Counted from the stretch's first letter, positions 16,367-25,577 are shown. The stretch is 64,000 nt of DNA from Xanthomonas floridensis (GCF_001642575.1 NZ_LXNG01000005.1:1-64000); one strand, 5' to 3'. The notes: a model not told the origin generated them from the sequence alone. Translations and numbers: made by a program.

Positions 16367-17707
16367 ATGTCTACCGCTTCCACTCTCAGCCGCGCCACCC
16401 TGCTGGCCGTTGGTATCGCTGGCGTTCTGGCCGTTGGCCAGGCACACGGCGCCGCATTCCAGCTGAAGGAAAACAGCGCCAAGGGCCTCGGCCGCGCGTT
16501 CGCAGGTTCGGGCAGCGCCCCGGACGACGCCTCCATCATCGCCAATAACCCGGCCGGCATGCGCCAGCTGGACGGCCGCCTGTTCCAGGCCGACGTCAGC
16601 GCCATCAGCTTCTCGGCCAAGTTCGATCCCGAAACCGCCAACTATGCCAACGGCGCCCCGGTCTCCGGCGGCAATGGCGGCGACGCCGGCATGATCGCGC
16701 CGGTTCCGGCCATGTATTTCCATGTGCCGTTCGGCGAAAACAACAACATGCATCTGGGCACCTCGCTCACCGTGCCGTTCGGCTTCAAGACCGAATACGA
16801 CCGTGACTGGGCCGGCCGTTATCACGGCACCAAGACCGAGCTGCAGGCAATCGACTTCAACGTCGCCTTCTCCTACGACGTGAACCCGTACGTGTCATTC
16901 GGCGCTTCGGTGTTCGCCGAGCGTCTGGACATCGACCTGGCCAACGCCGTGGACTTCGGCAGCATCCTGGCTGCGCGCCGCGTGCCGGGCTTCGCGCCGG
17001 GCAGCGCCGACGGCTACTCGCGCATCAAGGGCGACAGCACCGAAGTGGGCTTCACCCTCGGTGGCTTGTTCAGCATCGACGAGAACACCCACATCGGCTT
17101 CAGCTACCGCTCGGAAGTGGAGCACAAGATCACCGACGGCACCGCCGACTTCACCACTCCGCCTAACGCCGCTGCCGTGCTGGGCGTTGCCGCACCGGGC
17201 ACCTTCGTCGACACCAAGGGCCGCGCCACCGTCAAGCTGCCTGCCAGCGCCACCGCCAGCTTCACGCACAACGTGAACGAGCAGTGGTCGATCATGGCCG
17301 ACGTCACCCGCACCGCCTGGAGCAAGTTCGACCAGGTGACCGTGGACTTCGCGTCCAATCAGCCCGACAGCGTGCTGGACTTCTCCTACCGCGACACCAC
17401 CTTCGCATCGATCGGTGCCGACTACCGCATGAGCGACACGCTGACCCTGCGTGGCGGCCTGGCCTACGACCAGACCCCGACCACCGCCGAGCACCGCGAC
17501 GTGCGCGTGCCCGATGCGAGCCGCAAGTGGGTCTCGCTGGGTCTGAGCTGGCGTCCGTCGCAGCAGGCCGAATACAACTTCGGTTACACCCACCTGTTCA
17601 CCAGCGACCCGACCAGCGACACCCGCAGCGCCACCGGCGACCGCCTGGCAGGTAGCTACAACGTCAAGGGCGACGTGCTGGCCGCTTCGATCAACTACAA
17701 GTTCTGA
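16367..17707 (+). CDS. fadL: FadL/OmpP1-type outer-membrane long-chain fatty-acid transporter
   Basis: 446 residues. Signal peptide about 1-24 with cleavage before AFQLKENSAKGLGRA. This hatch-like N-terminus, together with DDASIIANNPAGM, is the signature of FadL-family beta-barrels. The C-terminus ends in Phe (SINYKF), as expected for a barrel assembled by the Bam complex. It should pass long-chain fatty acids or other hydrophobic compounds across the outer membrane. ATG 16367 has GGAG at 16352-16355; the frame is open 10 codons upstream without a ribosome site. It is monocistronic, with a classic terminator at 17736. The upstream region carries an 8-base G-run near 16270 that could slip. Confidence 0.93.
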   Translation: MSTASTLSRATLLAVGIAGVLAVGQAHGAAFQLKENSAKGLGRAFAGSGSAPDDASIIANNPAGMRQLDGRLFQADVSAISFSAKFDPETANYANGAPVSGGNGGDAGMIAPVPAMYFHVPFGENNNMHLGTSLTVPFGFKTEYDRDWAGRYHGTKTELQAIDFNVAFSYDVNPYVSFGASVFAERLDIDLANAVDFGSILAARRVPGFAPGSADGYSRIKGDSTEVGFTLGGLFSIDENTHIGFSYRSEVEHKITDGTADFTTPPNAAAVLGVAAPGTFVDTKGRATVKLPASATASFTHNVNEQWSIMADVTRTAWSKFDQVTVDFASNQPDSVLDFSYRDTTFASIGADYRMSDTLTLRGGLAYDQTPTTAEHRDVRVPDASRKWVSLGLSWRPSQQAEYNFGYTHLFTSDPTSDTRSATGDRLAGSYNVKGDVLAASINYKF

Positions 17708-17735
17708 TCGTCGCACCACCACGCACTGCACACTG

Positions 17736-17761
17736 AAAAACCCCGCTTCGGCGGGGTTTTT
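17736..17761 (+). terminator. Rho-independent terminator of fadL
   Basis: AAAACCCCGC-TTCG-GCGGGGTTTT at 17737-17760: a 10-bp stem with a stable UUCG tetraloop and flanking A and T runs. Its symmetry would let it work on both strands. Confidence 0.95.
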
Positions 17762-18258
17762 CTTTGCACTGCGCCGGATTGCGTCGCGTATTGGCGCCAT
17801 GCGCGGCAGTGCGGGCACGCAGTCGCGACGAGTGTGGCGCATGTGTCATGGATCGGAACAGCCGCGAGCACACGGCCGACCGGCCAACCTGCGGAGTGCG
17901 AGTGCGAGTGCGAGTGCGGCGTGCATTGAACGGCAGAACCACCTGCGACTGCACGCGGCTCGAGCTGTGCGCAGTGCGAGACCGCTGCAGAATGTGTCGT
18001 GCAGAACGCTCGCTTGCACTGGTTAGGCCACGTGCCTGCCCAGCGGCGCGTGCCTGCTGCAACACCGGCCGCCGTCGCGACGCACGATGGCATGCATCGC
18101 CGCCGTTACGATGCGATCGATCGCGCATTGGGCACAGCACATGCGCGGTGTGGACGTACGAGATGCCGTTGAGACGCGACGCCAAGCGCCAGGCAGTGCC
18201 GGTTGCGCCACGCGGTAGGGGCCGTGCAGGCCAGGCGACAGATTGCTATGGTCGGCGC
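17762..18258 (+). other. Gap between fadL and the 2OG oxygenase gene
   Basis: 497 bases. The oxygenase frame stays open through it, but no start has a ribosome site and the sequence has no protein character. It contains four perfect copies of the hexamer GAGTGC at 17894-17917. The oxygenase promoter should lie in the last 100 bases. No other gene is supported. Confidence 0.55.
17894..17917. repeat. Tandem hexamer, 4 copies of GAGTGC
   Basis: Four head-to-tail perfect copies in an intergenic stretch; a small candidate variable-number locus. Confidence 0.85.
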
Positions 18259-18963
18259 ATGAGCCAACCCGACTTCATCCAGATCACCGACAACGCCATC
18301 CCGGCCAGCGATTGTGCGGCCATCGTGCAACGCATGCGCGACAGCCAGCAGCTGCATCCGGGCCGAATCGGCGGCGGCGTGTTTCCCGAGCTCAAACACA
18401 GCCGCGATTTGCGCATCAGCGGCGTGGACGCATGGGCCGCGGTGGAAGGCCGCCTGCAGCAGGCTGTTTTCGACGGCGTGCTGACCTATCTGCGGACCTA
18501 TCCACAAGCGCTGATTTCTCCGTTGATGCTGCAGGTCACCACCGCCGACGGCACACCGCACCGGCTGGTGGCCGAGGACATCGTGCAGATGAGCGACCAG
18601 GCGCTGGGCGATCTGGCCCGCACCTGCCTGCGCCCGGGCGCGATCAACCTGCAGTGGTACGCCGCCGATCAAGGCGGCTACCCGTACTGGCATTGCGAGT
18701 TGTACCCACGCGACGCCAGTGCCGACACGCTGCACCGGCATTTGTTGTGGACGCTGTACCTCAACGACGCGTTCGAACAGGGCGAAACCGAATTCCTGTT
18801 CCAGCAACGCAAGGCCCGCCCGCGCACCGGCAGCCTGCTGATCGCTCCCACCGCCTTCACCCACACCCACCGCGGCAACCGCCCGGTCGGCGGCGACAAG
18901 TTCATTGCCACCAGCTGGATCCTGTTTCAGTCGGCGCAGGTGCTGTATGGAGCTGAGCTGTGA
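18259..18963 (+). CDS. 2-oxoglutarate/Fe(II)-dependent oxygenase-like protein
   Basis: 234 residues, cytosolic. The C-terminal half has double-stranded beta-helix features: WHCELYPRD (His145, Glu147), LLWTLYLND, GETEFLFQQ, TGSLLIAPTAFTHTHRG (His202/His204) and a basic residue in GGDKFIATSW (Lys214). These are the ordered elements of prolyl-4-hydroxylase-type 2OG-Fe(II) oxygenases, with an acidic ligand near His145 and a distal His. The substrate is unknown. ATG 18259 (MSQPDFIQI) is chosen because the protein begins there with the typical N-terminal strand. It stands alone; a heptad array starts 3 bases after its stop. Confidence 0.78.
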   Translation: MSQPDFIQITDNAIPASDCAAIVQRMRDSQQLHPGRIGGGVFPELKHSRDLRISGVDAWAAVEGRLQQAVFDGVLTYLRTYPQALISPLMLQVTTADGTPHRLVAEDIVQMSDQALGDLARTCLRPGAINLQWYAADQGGYPYWHCELYPRDASADTLHRHLLWTLYLNDAFEQGETEFLFQQRKARPRTGSLLIAPTAFTHTHRGNRPVGGDKFIATSWILFQSAQVLYGAEL

Positions 18964-18966
18964 TTC

Positions 18967-18987
18967 GGGAGTCGGGATTGGGGATTG
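18967..18987 (+). repeat. Degenerate GGGATTG-type heptads after the oxygenase stop codon
   Basis: Three heptads, GGGAGTC, GGGATTG, GGGATTG, begin 3 bases after the TGA. They resemble the longer GGGAAT(T/C) arrays that follow the stops of the TonB-dependent receptor (50167) and the alx gene (53089, minus strand). Confidence 0.6.
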
Positions 18988-19165
18988 GTTAACGGCCGGT
19001 TGGTCGGCGGCTCCGGCTTGGCCGCTTGAGTCCTTGGTCCTGGTGGGCGGTGCGCTTTAAGCGCTGATCGGCGGTGCGGGCTGGCTGTGTTTCGCAGGCA
19101 CGTTTTGAGCGGCAGGGGGGTGGTCGTGCGCCTCTGTGCTGATATGACCATTTCCATTGCTGTGC

Positions 19166-19193
19166 TTGCTGCGCGGGTTGTTAGCATTAATAC
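19166..19193 (+). promoter_or_regulatory. Probable promoter of the radical SAM gene, overlapped by a LexA box
   Basis: TTGCTG at 19166-19171 and TAATAC at 19188-19193 are spaced 16 bases apart. Transcription would begin near 19200, essentially at the ATG (19201), giving a leaderless or nearly leaderless mRNA. This fits the absence of a Shine-Dalgarno before that ATG. Confidence 0.5.
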
Positions 19194-19195
19194 TA
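19181..19195 (+). promoter_or_regulatory. LexA-binding site, Xanthomonas/Xylella type
   Basis: TTAG-CATTAA-TACTA is an exact match to the TTAG-N6-TACTA motif established for LexA of Xylella and Xanthomonas. It overlaps the predicted -10 region and ends 5 bases before the ATG, an ideal position for repression that is lifted by DNA damage. Confidence 0.85.
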
Positions 19196-19200
19196 ACGAC

Positions 19201-20331
19201 ATGCCTACCAAGAATTCTCAAGCGGGCGCCAGCGGCGGGGCCGATCGGGATGTTCGCAGTTCGCGGACGGTGATCAAGGGGCGCGGCACCACGTCCTACG
19301 TGCCGGGACGCTTTTCGGTCACCACCGCCAGCGAGATCGATGATGGCTGGGGCACGGTCGAGGCCGAGGCCGACACCGCTGTGCGTCCCAAAACGGTGGT
19401 GACCGAGGAGGTCGCGCGCAGCATCATCAGCCGCAACGCTTCGCCCGACATCGGGTTTTCGCAGTCGGTGAATCCCTACCGCGGCTGTGAGCACGGCTGC
19501 GTCTACTGCTTCGCCAGGCCATCGCACGCCTATCTAGATCTGTCGCCCGGGCTGGATTTCGAGACGCGGATCTTTGCCAAGCCCAACGCTGCAGCGCTGC
19601 TGCGTGCGGAGATCGCCCGCCCGTCCTACCAGTGCTCGCCGATTGCGTTGGGCATCAATACCGACGCCTACCAACCTGCCGAACGGCGGCATGGCATTTC
19701 CCGGCAATGCCTGGAGGTCCTCGCCGAGGCTCGGCACCCGGTGAGCTTCGTGACCAAGGCGGCCTTGATCGAACGCGACATCGATGTGCTTGCCGAGATG
19801 GCCCAGCACAACCTGGTGTCGGTGTATTTCTCGGTGACCACGCTCGACAATCGGTTGGCAGCGAAGATGGAGCCGCGCGCGGCGGCGCCGCATGCACGGC
19901 TGCGCGCAATGCGCGCGTTGCACGCCGCCGGCGTGCCGGTGGGCGTGCTGGTGGCTCCAGTGATCCCGATGATCAACGACACCGAACTTGAGCGCATTCT
20001 GGAAGCGGCCAGCGCGCATGGCGCACGCTCGGCCGGCTATGTGGTGCTGCGCCTGCCGCACGAGCTCACCCAGCTATGGCGCGAATGGCTCGAGCTGCAT
20101 TATCCGGATCGCGCCAGACACGTCATGAGCCTGATCCGGCAAATGCGCGGCGGCAAGGACTATGACAGCCGCTTCGGCCAACGCATGGTCGGCGAGGGCC
20201 CGTTTGCGGAGCTGATCGCGCAACGCTTTTCCATCGCGTATCGGCGCCTTGGATTCGGGCGACTGCCAAGGCTCGATACCAGCCAGTTCCATGCGCCCAG
20301 GCCGCAGACACCGCAGCTGGCGCTGTTTTGA
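19201..20331 (+). CDS. PA0069-family radical SAM protein, probably SOS-regulated
   Basis: 376 residues. The radical SAM iron-sulfur motif CxxxCxxC is Cys96, Cys100 and Cys103 in NPYRGCEHGCVYCFARPSHA. This is the COG1533 group, distantly related to spore photoproduct lyase SplB and often annotated as a DNA-repair photolyase, although no reaction is established. An N-terminal IKGRGT segment and the PALGINTDAYQP-like region (IALGINTDAYQP) are typical of the family. It has no ribosome site; ATG 19201 lies right behind a perfect LexA box and probable promoter, so a leaderless mRNA is likely. An alternative ATG at 19144 would place the LexA box inside the gene and is less likely. Damage-inducible control supports a DNA-repair role, as inference. 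Confidence 0.88.
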   Translation: MPTKNSQAGASGGADRDVRSSRTVIKGRGTTSYVPGRFSVTTASEIDDGWGTVEAEADTAVRPKTVVTEEVARSIISRNASPDIGFSQSVNPYRGCEHGCVYCFARPSHAYLDLSPGLDFETRIFAKPNAAALLRAEIARPSYQCSPIALGINTDAYQPAERRHGISRQCLEVLAEARHPVSFVTKAALIERDIDVLAEMAQHNLVSVYFSVTTLDNRLAAKMEPRAAAPHARLRAMRALHAAGVPVGVLVAPVIPMINDTELERILEAASAHGARSAGYVVLRLPHELTQLWREWLELHYPDRARHVMSLIRQMRGGKDYDSRFGQRMVGEGPFAELIAQRFSIAYRRLGFGRLPRLDTSQFHAPRPQTPQLALF

Positions 20332-20471
20332 TACCGCTCGGTGTGCGCTTGCACGCGCCACGCCGCAATGCCGGCCTCGGCGTCGACTCCAAATTGCGTG
20401 TGTGGCACCTTCGGTTGCCGGCGTTGGTACGCCATCGCCGGCAAGCAGGGCGCATCACCTGCCGTGTCTGG

Positions 20472-20837
20472 TTACAGGCTGATGCCGTTGAACGGTTGAA
20501 GCACGATGTCGGTAATCGCCGAACGACCGACCTCGAAGGCGCGTTGATACTCCGCATCGGCAATCATGTGCTTGAAGGCAGCGCGGTTCGGATATTGCAC
20601 CAGTGTCACGGCATCCCATGCCTGCGCCTGCCCGGAAGTCAGCACCGGAAGGCCATCGCCGCTGAAGACGATGCCCGCGCCGAACCGGGCCAGGATGGGC
20701 TCGGCCATCCGCAGGTAGCGGTGGTATCGCTCGCGGCCAGCATCGGGTTCGAAGCGGATCAGGTTCAACATGACGATCGCTGACGTGTCGTCGGCGTCCA
20801 GGAATGCGCTCAGCGCGTCGGGTGAAAACGCCACCAT
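20472..20837 (-). CDS. DUF1330 domain protein
   Basis: 121 residues, cytosolic, with the ferredoxin-like dimeric alpha/beta-barrel pattern of DUF1330: IVMLNLIRF, GAGIVFSGDG, WDAVTLVQYPNRAAFKHMIAD, then EYQRAFEVGR. Related folds include monooxygenases and stress-response proteins, but DUF1330 proteins have no assigned reaction. GAGGAG lies about 6 bases before the ATG at 20837. It is 50 bases downstream of the WYL regulator gene on the same strand and is probably controlled together with it. Confidence 0.85.
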   Translation of the reverse strand: MVAFSPDALSAFLDADDTSAIVMLNLIRFEPDAGRERYHRYLRMAEPILARFGAGIVFSGDGLPVLTSGQAQAWDAVTLVQYPNRAAFKHMIADAEYQRAFEVGRSAITDIVLQPFNGISL

Positions 20838-20887
20838 GCAGGTCTCCTCGGGCTGGCGTTCTCGGGATGGGACGCCTGCTGCAAAGG

Positions 20888-21607
20888 CTAGCGTGGCACC
20901 GTGTCAGAAGCTGTCAGCAGCGAACGCCAGTCCCGGTCCTGTTGCCGCCATTGTTTTACCAACGCATGGCGCGACTGCGGGTAACGCTCGTCCAGCAGCG
21001 CCTTCACCTGCAACCGATCGACACGAAAATGCCGGAACCCGGAGCGTCGCTCGCACCAGGCCGCCAGCACGCGTACATCGTCGAAGTAGACCAGCGCGAT
21101 CGGCCAGATGACGCGCTCCGACTGCAGGCCTTGCGCATTGACATAGCCAATGGCCAGTTTGCATTGCCGACGAATGGCGTCGCGCAACGTGGCGGTCTGC
21201 GGATGGTCGGTCAGCTCGCAGATCGAGGCAGCGGTCAGAATCGCCGGCGTCGCCGTGTCGGTGGCCGCACCCTGCATTCGGGCGGACAGTATCTTTGCCA
21301 ACGCGCTTTCACTGCATCTGGCCAGGGCAGGGTCGGCCCTTTGCTTCACCCAGTCCAGGCCGAGGGTCACTGCATCCAGTTCCTCCTGCGAGAAGGCCAG
21401 CGGTGGCAGGAAGAAGCCTTCCTTCAAGCAATAGCCCACCCCGGCCTGTCCCTCCAGCGGCGCGCCGAGCGCGCGCAAGGTGTCGATGTCGCGGTAGACG
21501 CTTCGCTGTGAAACGCCCAGCTCGGCGGCCAGCGACGCTGCCGACACCGGCAGTCTGTGCGCGCGCAGAAGACCAAGCAGTTCAAACAGGCGACTTGTCC
21601 TGGACAT
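20888..21607 (-). CDS. YafY-type transcriptional regulator (HTH_11 plus WYL domain)
   Basis: 239 residues. An N-terminal winged helix-turn-helix is at about 1-60 (RLFELLGLL...VSQRSVYRDIDTLRALGAP). A WYL domain follows, with LAIGYVNAQG and the variant WPIALVYFDDVRVLAAWCERR, then the basic HFRVDRLQ that usually closes WYL domains. WYL regulators sense nucleic-acid or nucleotide ligands and control DNA-damage or defence genes in some bacteria; YafY-type ones mostly control neighbouring metabolic genes. Start 21607 is chosen because the HTH begins directly after it; the longer frames (for example from 21652) add non-conserved sequence. It likely controls the adjoining DUF1330 gene. Confidence 0.85.
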   Translation of the reverse strand: MSRTSRLFELLGLLRAHRLPVSAASLAAELGVSQRSVYRDIDTLRALGAPLEGQAGVGYCLKEGFFLPPLAFSQEELDAVTLGLDWVKQRADPALARCSESALAKILSARMQGAATDTATPAILTAASICELTDHPQTATLRDAIRRQCKLAIGYVNAQGLQSERVIWPIALVYFDDVRVLAAWCERRSGFRHFRVDRLQVKALLDERYPQSRHALVKQWRQQDRDWRSLLTASDTVPR

Positions 21608-22022
21608 CCATCGGCCTTCTTCGTCCAGCACCGTCACGTTCCGGGCGCTCATCCTATCGTGTTCGCACGCGCAGCTTGCCGCGCATGCGTGGCGAAATCC
21701 GCTCCTCAGGCGGTCGAGGGCGGCACCTGCCGGTGCCTGCAACAACGCGCTGCAGCGCCTCGATCGCCACATTGCTGGCCGATGGAGACCCAGCACCTGC
21801 GTGCCGGCAAACCGCCATCCTCCAGAGCTGGCCTGATCGCAGGTTCACTTCGCAGAGGATGTCCTGCCTGCAGCCCCGCGTGAGCGGCATCGGTCTGACG
21901 GGATGACGCCCACCCACTCCGAGGCAGGCAGCGCGGGCGGCCTGCGGCAGGCACCGGATCGGACATGGGCACCTGTCGCCAACGGTCATCGCAACACCGC
22001 GTGCGCCCCGTAGAATCCGCGC
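21608..22022. other. Divergent gap between WYL regulator and cls
   Basis: 415 bases. The frame of the regulator stays open leftward through it, but homologues do not include it. It must hold the promoters of the regulator operon (minus strand) and cls (plus strand). No operator or hairpin stands out. Confidence 0.5.
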
Positions 22023-23483
22023 ATGCCCGCACTTGCACAGGGCGCGTGGGATTGGCTGGCCAACCTTCCCCACCTCGAAGCGCTCCTTCTGGCTGCCTAT
22101 GTGCTCTACCTGCTGTGGATCGCCAGCTGGATCGTGCTGCAGAAGCGCGAACCGGTGGCCACGTTGAGCTGGGTATTGTCGCTGGCGGCACTGCCGTACC
22201 TGGGCCTGCTGATCTATTACTGGCTGGGCCCGCAGAAGGTGAAACGGCAGCGCCTGCGCCGCGGCCGCTCGCGCTCGGGCATGGAGAGCTACAGCAGCGT
22301 GTGTCCACCGGATGCCGATTGCACCGAGCTGGCCAAGATCGGCCAATCCACCACCGGCCTGGCACCCAGCACCGCCACCGAAGTGCATTGGCTGGTGGAT
22401 GGGGCGGCCACCTACGCCGCCATCATCGACGCCATTGCCGGCGCGCGCGACCACATCCATCTGGAGTACTACATCTTCCAGCCCGACCACAGCGGCACTG
22501 CGATCTGCGATGCGCTGATGGAACGCGCCCGCGCCGGGGTCAAGGTGCGGCTGTTGATGGATGCGATCGGCTCCTCGGCGATGACCCGGCGCGCCCTGCG
22601 CACGCTGCGCGAGGCCGGGGTGGAGACTGCCTGGTTCCATCCATCGCAGTTCCTCAAGCCGTTCAAGCGGCCCTGGCTCAACCTGCGCACCCACCGCAAG
22701 CTGCTGGTGGTCGACGGCCGGGTCGGCTTCACCGGCGGCATCAACGTCACCGACGAAGAGAACGAGCAGGTGCGTGCCGATGCCTACCGCGACCTGCACG
22801 TCCGCCTGCAGGGCCACGTGGTGCGCAGCCTGCAGCTGGTGTTCCTGGAAGACTGGCTGTATGCCACCGGCCAGGGCCGCGCTGCCTTCCACGGCCAGCA
22901 GCTGTGGCCGGAGGATGTGCCTACCCGCGCGCAGGGCACGGTGGATGCGCAGGTGCTGGTGTCCGGGCCGGATTCGTCGTGGGAGGCGATCCATCGGCTG
23001 ATGGTGGCTGCCATCCATGAGGCCAAGCATCGCGTCTGGCTGGTCACCCCGTACTTCGTGCCCGGCGAGGCGGCCCGGATGGCGTTGACCTCGGCCGCCC
23101 TGGGCGGACTGGACGTGCGCCTGCTGGTGCCGCGGGTCAGCGATTCGCGCCTGGTCACCTACGCGGCACGCTCGTATTTCGACGAGCTGCTGGAAGCCGG
23201 CGTACGCATCTACGAGTACGGTCCGCGCATGCTGCATACCAAGGCGCTACTGGCCGACGACGAGGTCTGCATCGTCGGCAGCGCCAATTTCGACAGCCGC
23301 AGCTTCCGCCTCAATTTCGAACTATCGATGCTGTTCCGCGACCAGGCGGTGGCCGCCGAGCTGGCCGGCATGATCGGCACCGATCTGCAACAGGCGCAGG
23401 AAGTCCGCTTCGTGCGCCTGCGCCCGTTGTGGCGCTCGCGCCTGCCCGAGGCCTTCGCACGGCTATTGTCGCCGCTGCTGTGA
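22023..23483 (+). CDS. cls: Cardiolipin synthase
   Basis: 486 residues. Two N-terminal membrane helices (about 17-40 and 46-68) precede two phospholipase-D domains. Both HKD motifs are intact: His224-Lys226-Asp231 (HRKLLVVDG) and His405-Lys407-Asp412 (HTKALLADD). It joins phosphatidylglycerol with a second phospholipid to make cardiolipin at the inner membrane. ATG 22023 is the family start, just before the first helix. The length equals E. coli ClsA (486 residues). A 71-base gap separates it from the small membrane-protein gene, so co-transcription with that gene and pdxJ is possible. Confidence 0.95.
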   Translation: MPALAQGAWDWLANLPHLEALLLAAYVLYLLWIASWIVLQKREPVATLSWVLSLAALPYLGLLIYYWLGPQKVKRQRLRRGRSRSGMESYSSVCPPDADCTELAKIGQSTTGLAPSTATEVHWLVDGAATYAAIIDAIAGARDHIHLEYYIFQPDHSGTAICDALMERARAGVKVRLLMDAIGSSAMTRRALRTLREAGVETAWFHPSQFLKPFKRPWLNLRTHRKLLVVDGRVGFTGGINVTDEENEQVRADAYRDLHVRLQGHVVRSLQLVFLEDWLYATGQGRAAFHGQQLWPEDVPTRAQGTVDAQVLVSGPDSSWEAIHRLMVAAIHEAKHRVWLVTPYFVPGEAARMALTSAALGGLDVRLLVPRVSDSRLVTYAARSYFDELLEAGVRIYEYGPRMLHTKALLADDEVCIVGSANFDSRSFRLNFELSMLFRDQAVAAELAGMIGTDLQQAQEVRFVRLRPLWRSRLPEAFARLLSPLL

Positions 23484-23554
23484 GCCCGCGCCGGCCCACG
23501 TGGAACCGGACCGGGCGCAGCGCTACACTGCCGCCACTCAACGGGGAGCTCGTC

Positions 23555-23824
23555 ATGCACTGGCTGTTTCTGCTTATGGCACTGGGTGCGCTGGTGCTGG
23601 CCTTCAGCACGCCGCACGTGTGGTTGCTGGTGGTCTCGCTGCTGGTGGCGCTGGTGCTGTTGCTGCTGTGGACACGCGGCTGGTTTGCCTCGCGCATGGG
23701 CGATACCCAGCGCGACACCAGCAGCATGATCGACCCGGCCGAGCTGCGCCGCCTGCGCGAAGTGGCCGAAGCCCGCAAGGCGGCGGCACTGGCCGCGGCG
23801 CGTGACGGCGAGCCGCAGGCCTGA
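23555..23824 (+). CDS. Small two-helix membrane protein of unknown function
   Basis: 89 residues. Two adjacent hydrophobic segments (about 2-18 and 22-42) are followed by a cytosolic Arg/Ala/Glu-rich helix ending near DGEPQA. ATG 23555 has GGAG at 23545-23548. The frame is open upstream but without a ribosome site. It ends 8 bases before the GTG of pdxJ, so the two are probably co-transcribed. No family is recognised. Confidence 0.7.
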   Translation: MHWLFLLMALGALVLAFSTPHVWLLVVSLLVALVLLLLWTRGWFASRMGDTQRDTSSMIDPAELRRLREVAEARKAAALAAARDGEPQA

Positions 23825-23832
23825 GCGCGCCC

Positions 23833-24600
23833 GTGACCACCCGGCTCAGCGTCAACGTCAACAAGATTGCAGTGCTGCGCAACTCGCGCGGTGGCCACGA
23901 CCCGGACGTAGTAGAGGCCGCACGTGCGTGCATCGCTGCCGGTGCCCACGGCATCACCGTGCATCCGCGTCCGGACCAGCGGCATATCCGCGCCGACGAC
24001 GTGCTGGCACTGGGTACGCTGACCCGCGAGCACGGGGTCGAATTCAATATCGAAGGCAATCCGTTCGCGCCGCCGCGCCCCGGCTACCCGGGGTTGCTGG
24101 AGCTGTGCCGTGCCACGCGTCCGGAGCAGGTGACGTTGGTGCCCGACGGCGACGGCCAGCTCACCTCCGACCATGGCTTCGATTTCGCACAGGACACCAC
24201 CGGGCTGGGCGAATTGATCGCCGCATTCAAGGCACTGGGCAGCCGCGTCAGCCTGTTCGTCGATGCCGGCAATCTCCAGATCGGCCAGGCAGCGGTGCTG
24301 GGTGCGGACCGCATCGAGTTGTACACCGGCCCGTATGCACAAGCGCATGCCGACGGACAGCCAGCCGAGGCGTTGGCCGAGTTCGCCGACGCCGCGCGTC
24401 GCGCCGCAGGACACGGCCTGGGGATCAATGCCGGGCACGATCTATCGCAAGCCAACCTTGGCGAGTTTCTCGCCACCGTGCCGGGTGTGCTGGAAGTATC
24501 GATCGGCCACGCCTTGATCGGCGAAGCGCTGTACCAGGGACTGGATGCCACGGTGCGCGCGTATGTGCAGCTGCTACGCGGGGCAAGCGCGCAGGCATAG
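23833..24600 (+). CDS. pdxJ: Pyridoxine 5'-phosphate synthase PdxJ
   Basis: 255 residues. PdxJ condenses 1-deoxy-D-xylulose 5-phosphate with 3-amino-2-oxopropyl phosphate in the last step of DXP-dependent vitamin B6 synthesis. It is a TIM barrel with characteristic blocks [45 protein letters not shown], and the late GINAGHDL and [12 protein letters not shown]. The start is GTG 23833 ([10 protein letters not shown]), 8 bases after the preceding gene's stop. A weak hairpin (GCGCAGGC/GCCTGCGC, 24589-24611) overlaps the stop codon. Confidence 0.96.
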   Translation: MTTRLSVNVNKIAVLRNSRGGHDPDVVEAARACIAAGAHGITVHPRPDQRHIRADDVLALGTLTREHGVEFNIEGNPFAPPRPGYPGLLELCRATRPEQVTLVPDGDGQLTSDHGFDFAQDTTGLGELIAAFKALGSRVSLFVDAGNLQIGQAAVLGADRIELYTGPYAQAHADGQPAEALAEFADAARRAAGHGLGINAGHDLSQANLGEFLATVPGVLEVSIGHALIGEALYQGLDATVRAYVQLLRGASAQA

Positions 24601-25169
24601 CGCGCCTGCGCTGCGCTGGTGGATGGTGTTCGCCATTGCCTGAAAGCGGCTGACAAAACACCGGTGTCGCGGCCTGTGTCCGCACTCTTCAAGTGCCTCT
24701 GTGCGCCTGGTTGCCATACGCAGCCCACATCTGCTTGAGGGTTGCTCGCCAGCTGGGGTTGGTCGCTCCGAAGTGAGCAAAGTCGTCTTGGATTCGCAAT
24801 CGGGCACATTCGCCGTCTTGTTCGCCATGCCCGGCACCTGCGTTTTGAGCGGTGGCCAGCCAGTCACGTAGCGTGGGCGAGCAAGTGCGAAAGCTTCGAA
24901 AGAGCCTACCGCGGCGACGTAGAAATTGCGTATTTGACGAATCCGACAACGCGCCAACAGCGGCGAATCGTCAAACAGATTGGCCGCATGGGTGCCGCTC
25001 GCCCGACCGATCCGCTACGTGCTGAGTGACAGGCATGGGGCGGCACGGCAGGTGATGAACAACGCAGCGATGTCGCCTGCCAGAAAGCGCTGCGGTGGCC
25101 GAAACCACCGCAGCGTGAGCAGTCAATGATCCAGGCATCACGGTTACTGCCTGCGCCATCCGTGCACAT
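24601..25169. other. Gap between pdxJ and the extra exbD
   Basis: 569 bases. A short minus-strand open frame (24949-24689, 86 codons) has some protein-like character but no family and no ribosome site; I treat it as unproven. The right part carries the hairpin terminator of the exbD paralogue. Composition is slightly AT-richer than the flanks. No RNA gene is recognised. Confidence 0.5.
25088..25115 (-). terminator. Hairpin terminator of the extra exbD gene
   Basis: A perfect 11-bp stem CGCTGCGGTGG/CCACCGCAGCG with a 6-base loop. Read on the minus strand it is followed by CTTTCT, and it lies 55 bases beyond the stop of the exbD paralogue. Confidence 0.75.
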
Positions 25170-25577
25170 TCATTGCACAAACGCGATGCGTTGCACCTGT
25201 GCGTTCTTGGCGGCGGCAAGCACCTTGGCAAGGACCGCGTACTCGGCATCCTGGTTGGCAGCAATACGCAGCTCAGGCTGATTACCGGCCGTCTCGCGCA
25301 TCGTGTCGATCAGGCGTGGTTGCAGCTCCTGAAAACTGACCGGACCGGCGTTCCAGAACACCTGGCCATCGGCATCCAGTCGCAATGCGATCGGTGCAGG
25401 CGGCTCGAGTGGTACGCGCGGTTGGTGGGTGGTTTGCGGCAGGTCCAGCGTGATCGTGCGCGTCACCATCGGTGCGGTGACGATAAAGATGATCAACAAC
25501 ACCAACATGACATCCACCAGCGGGGTGACATTGATCTCCGCCAACGGTCCCCGATTCCCTGTCGTACTGAAAGCCAT
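25170..25577 (-). CDS. ExbD-family energy-transducing protein, third paralogue
   Basis: 135 residues. One N-terminal membrane helix (about 18-36) carries the conserved Asp in [21 protein letters not shown], and a periplasmic domain follows. It is collinear with ExbD2 (26299-26712) to the end, sharing [19 protein letters not shown] and [11 protein letters not shown], so it is a recent-looking paralogue of exbD2 and not of exbD1. It has its own GGAGG ribosome site and terminator, and is split from the tonB operon by 721 bases with an intervening terminator, so it is expressed independently. ExbD works with ExbB to feed proton-motive force to TonB; this copy may serve a subset of receptors. Confidence 0.92.
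   Translation of the reverse strand: MAFSTTGNRGPLAEINVTPLVDVMLVLLIIFIVTAPMVTRTITLDLPQTTHQPRVPLEPPAPIALRLDADGQVFWNAGPVSFQELQPRLIDTMRETAGNQPELRIAANQDAEYAVLAKVLAAAKNAQVQRIAFVQ

Noticed and set aside
23494..23507. CCCACGTGGAACC near the cls stop, like a fourth parS
   Set aside because: Only one half of the palindrome fits; the left arm has several mismatches to GTTCC.
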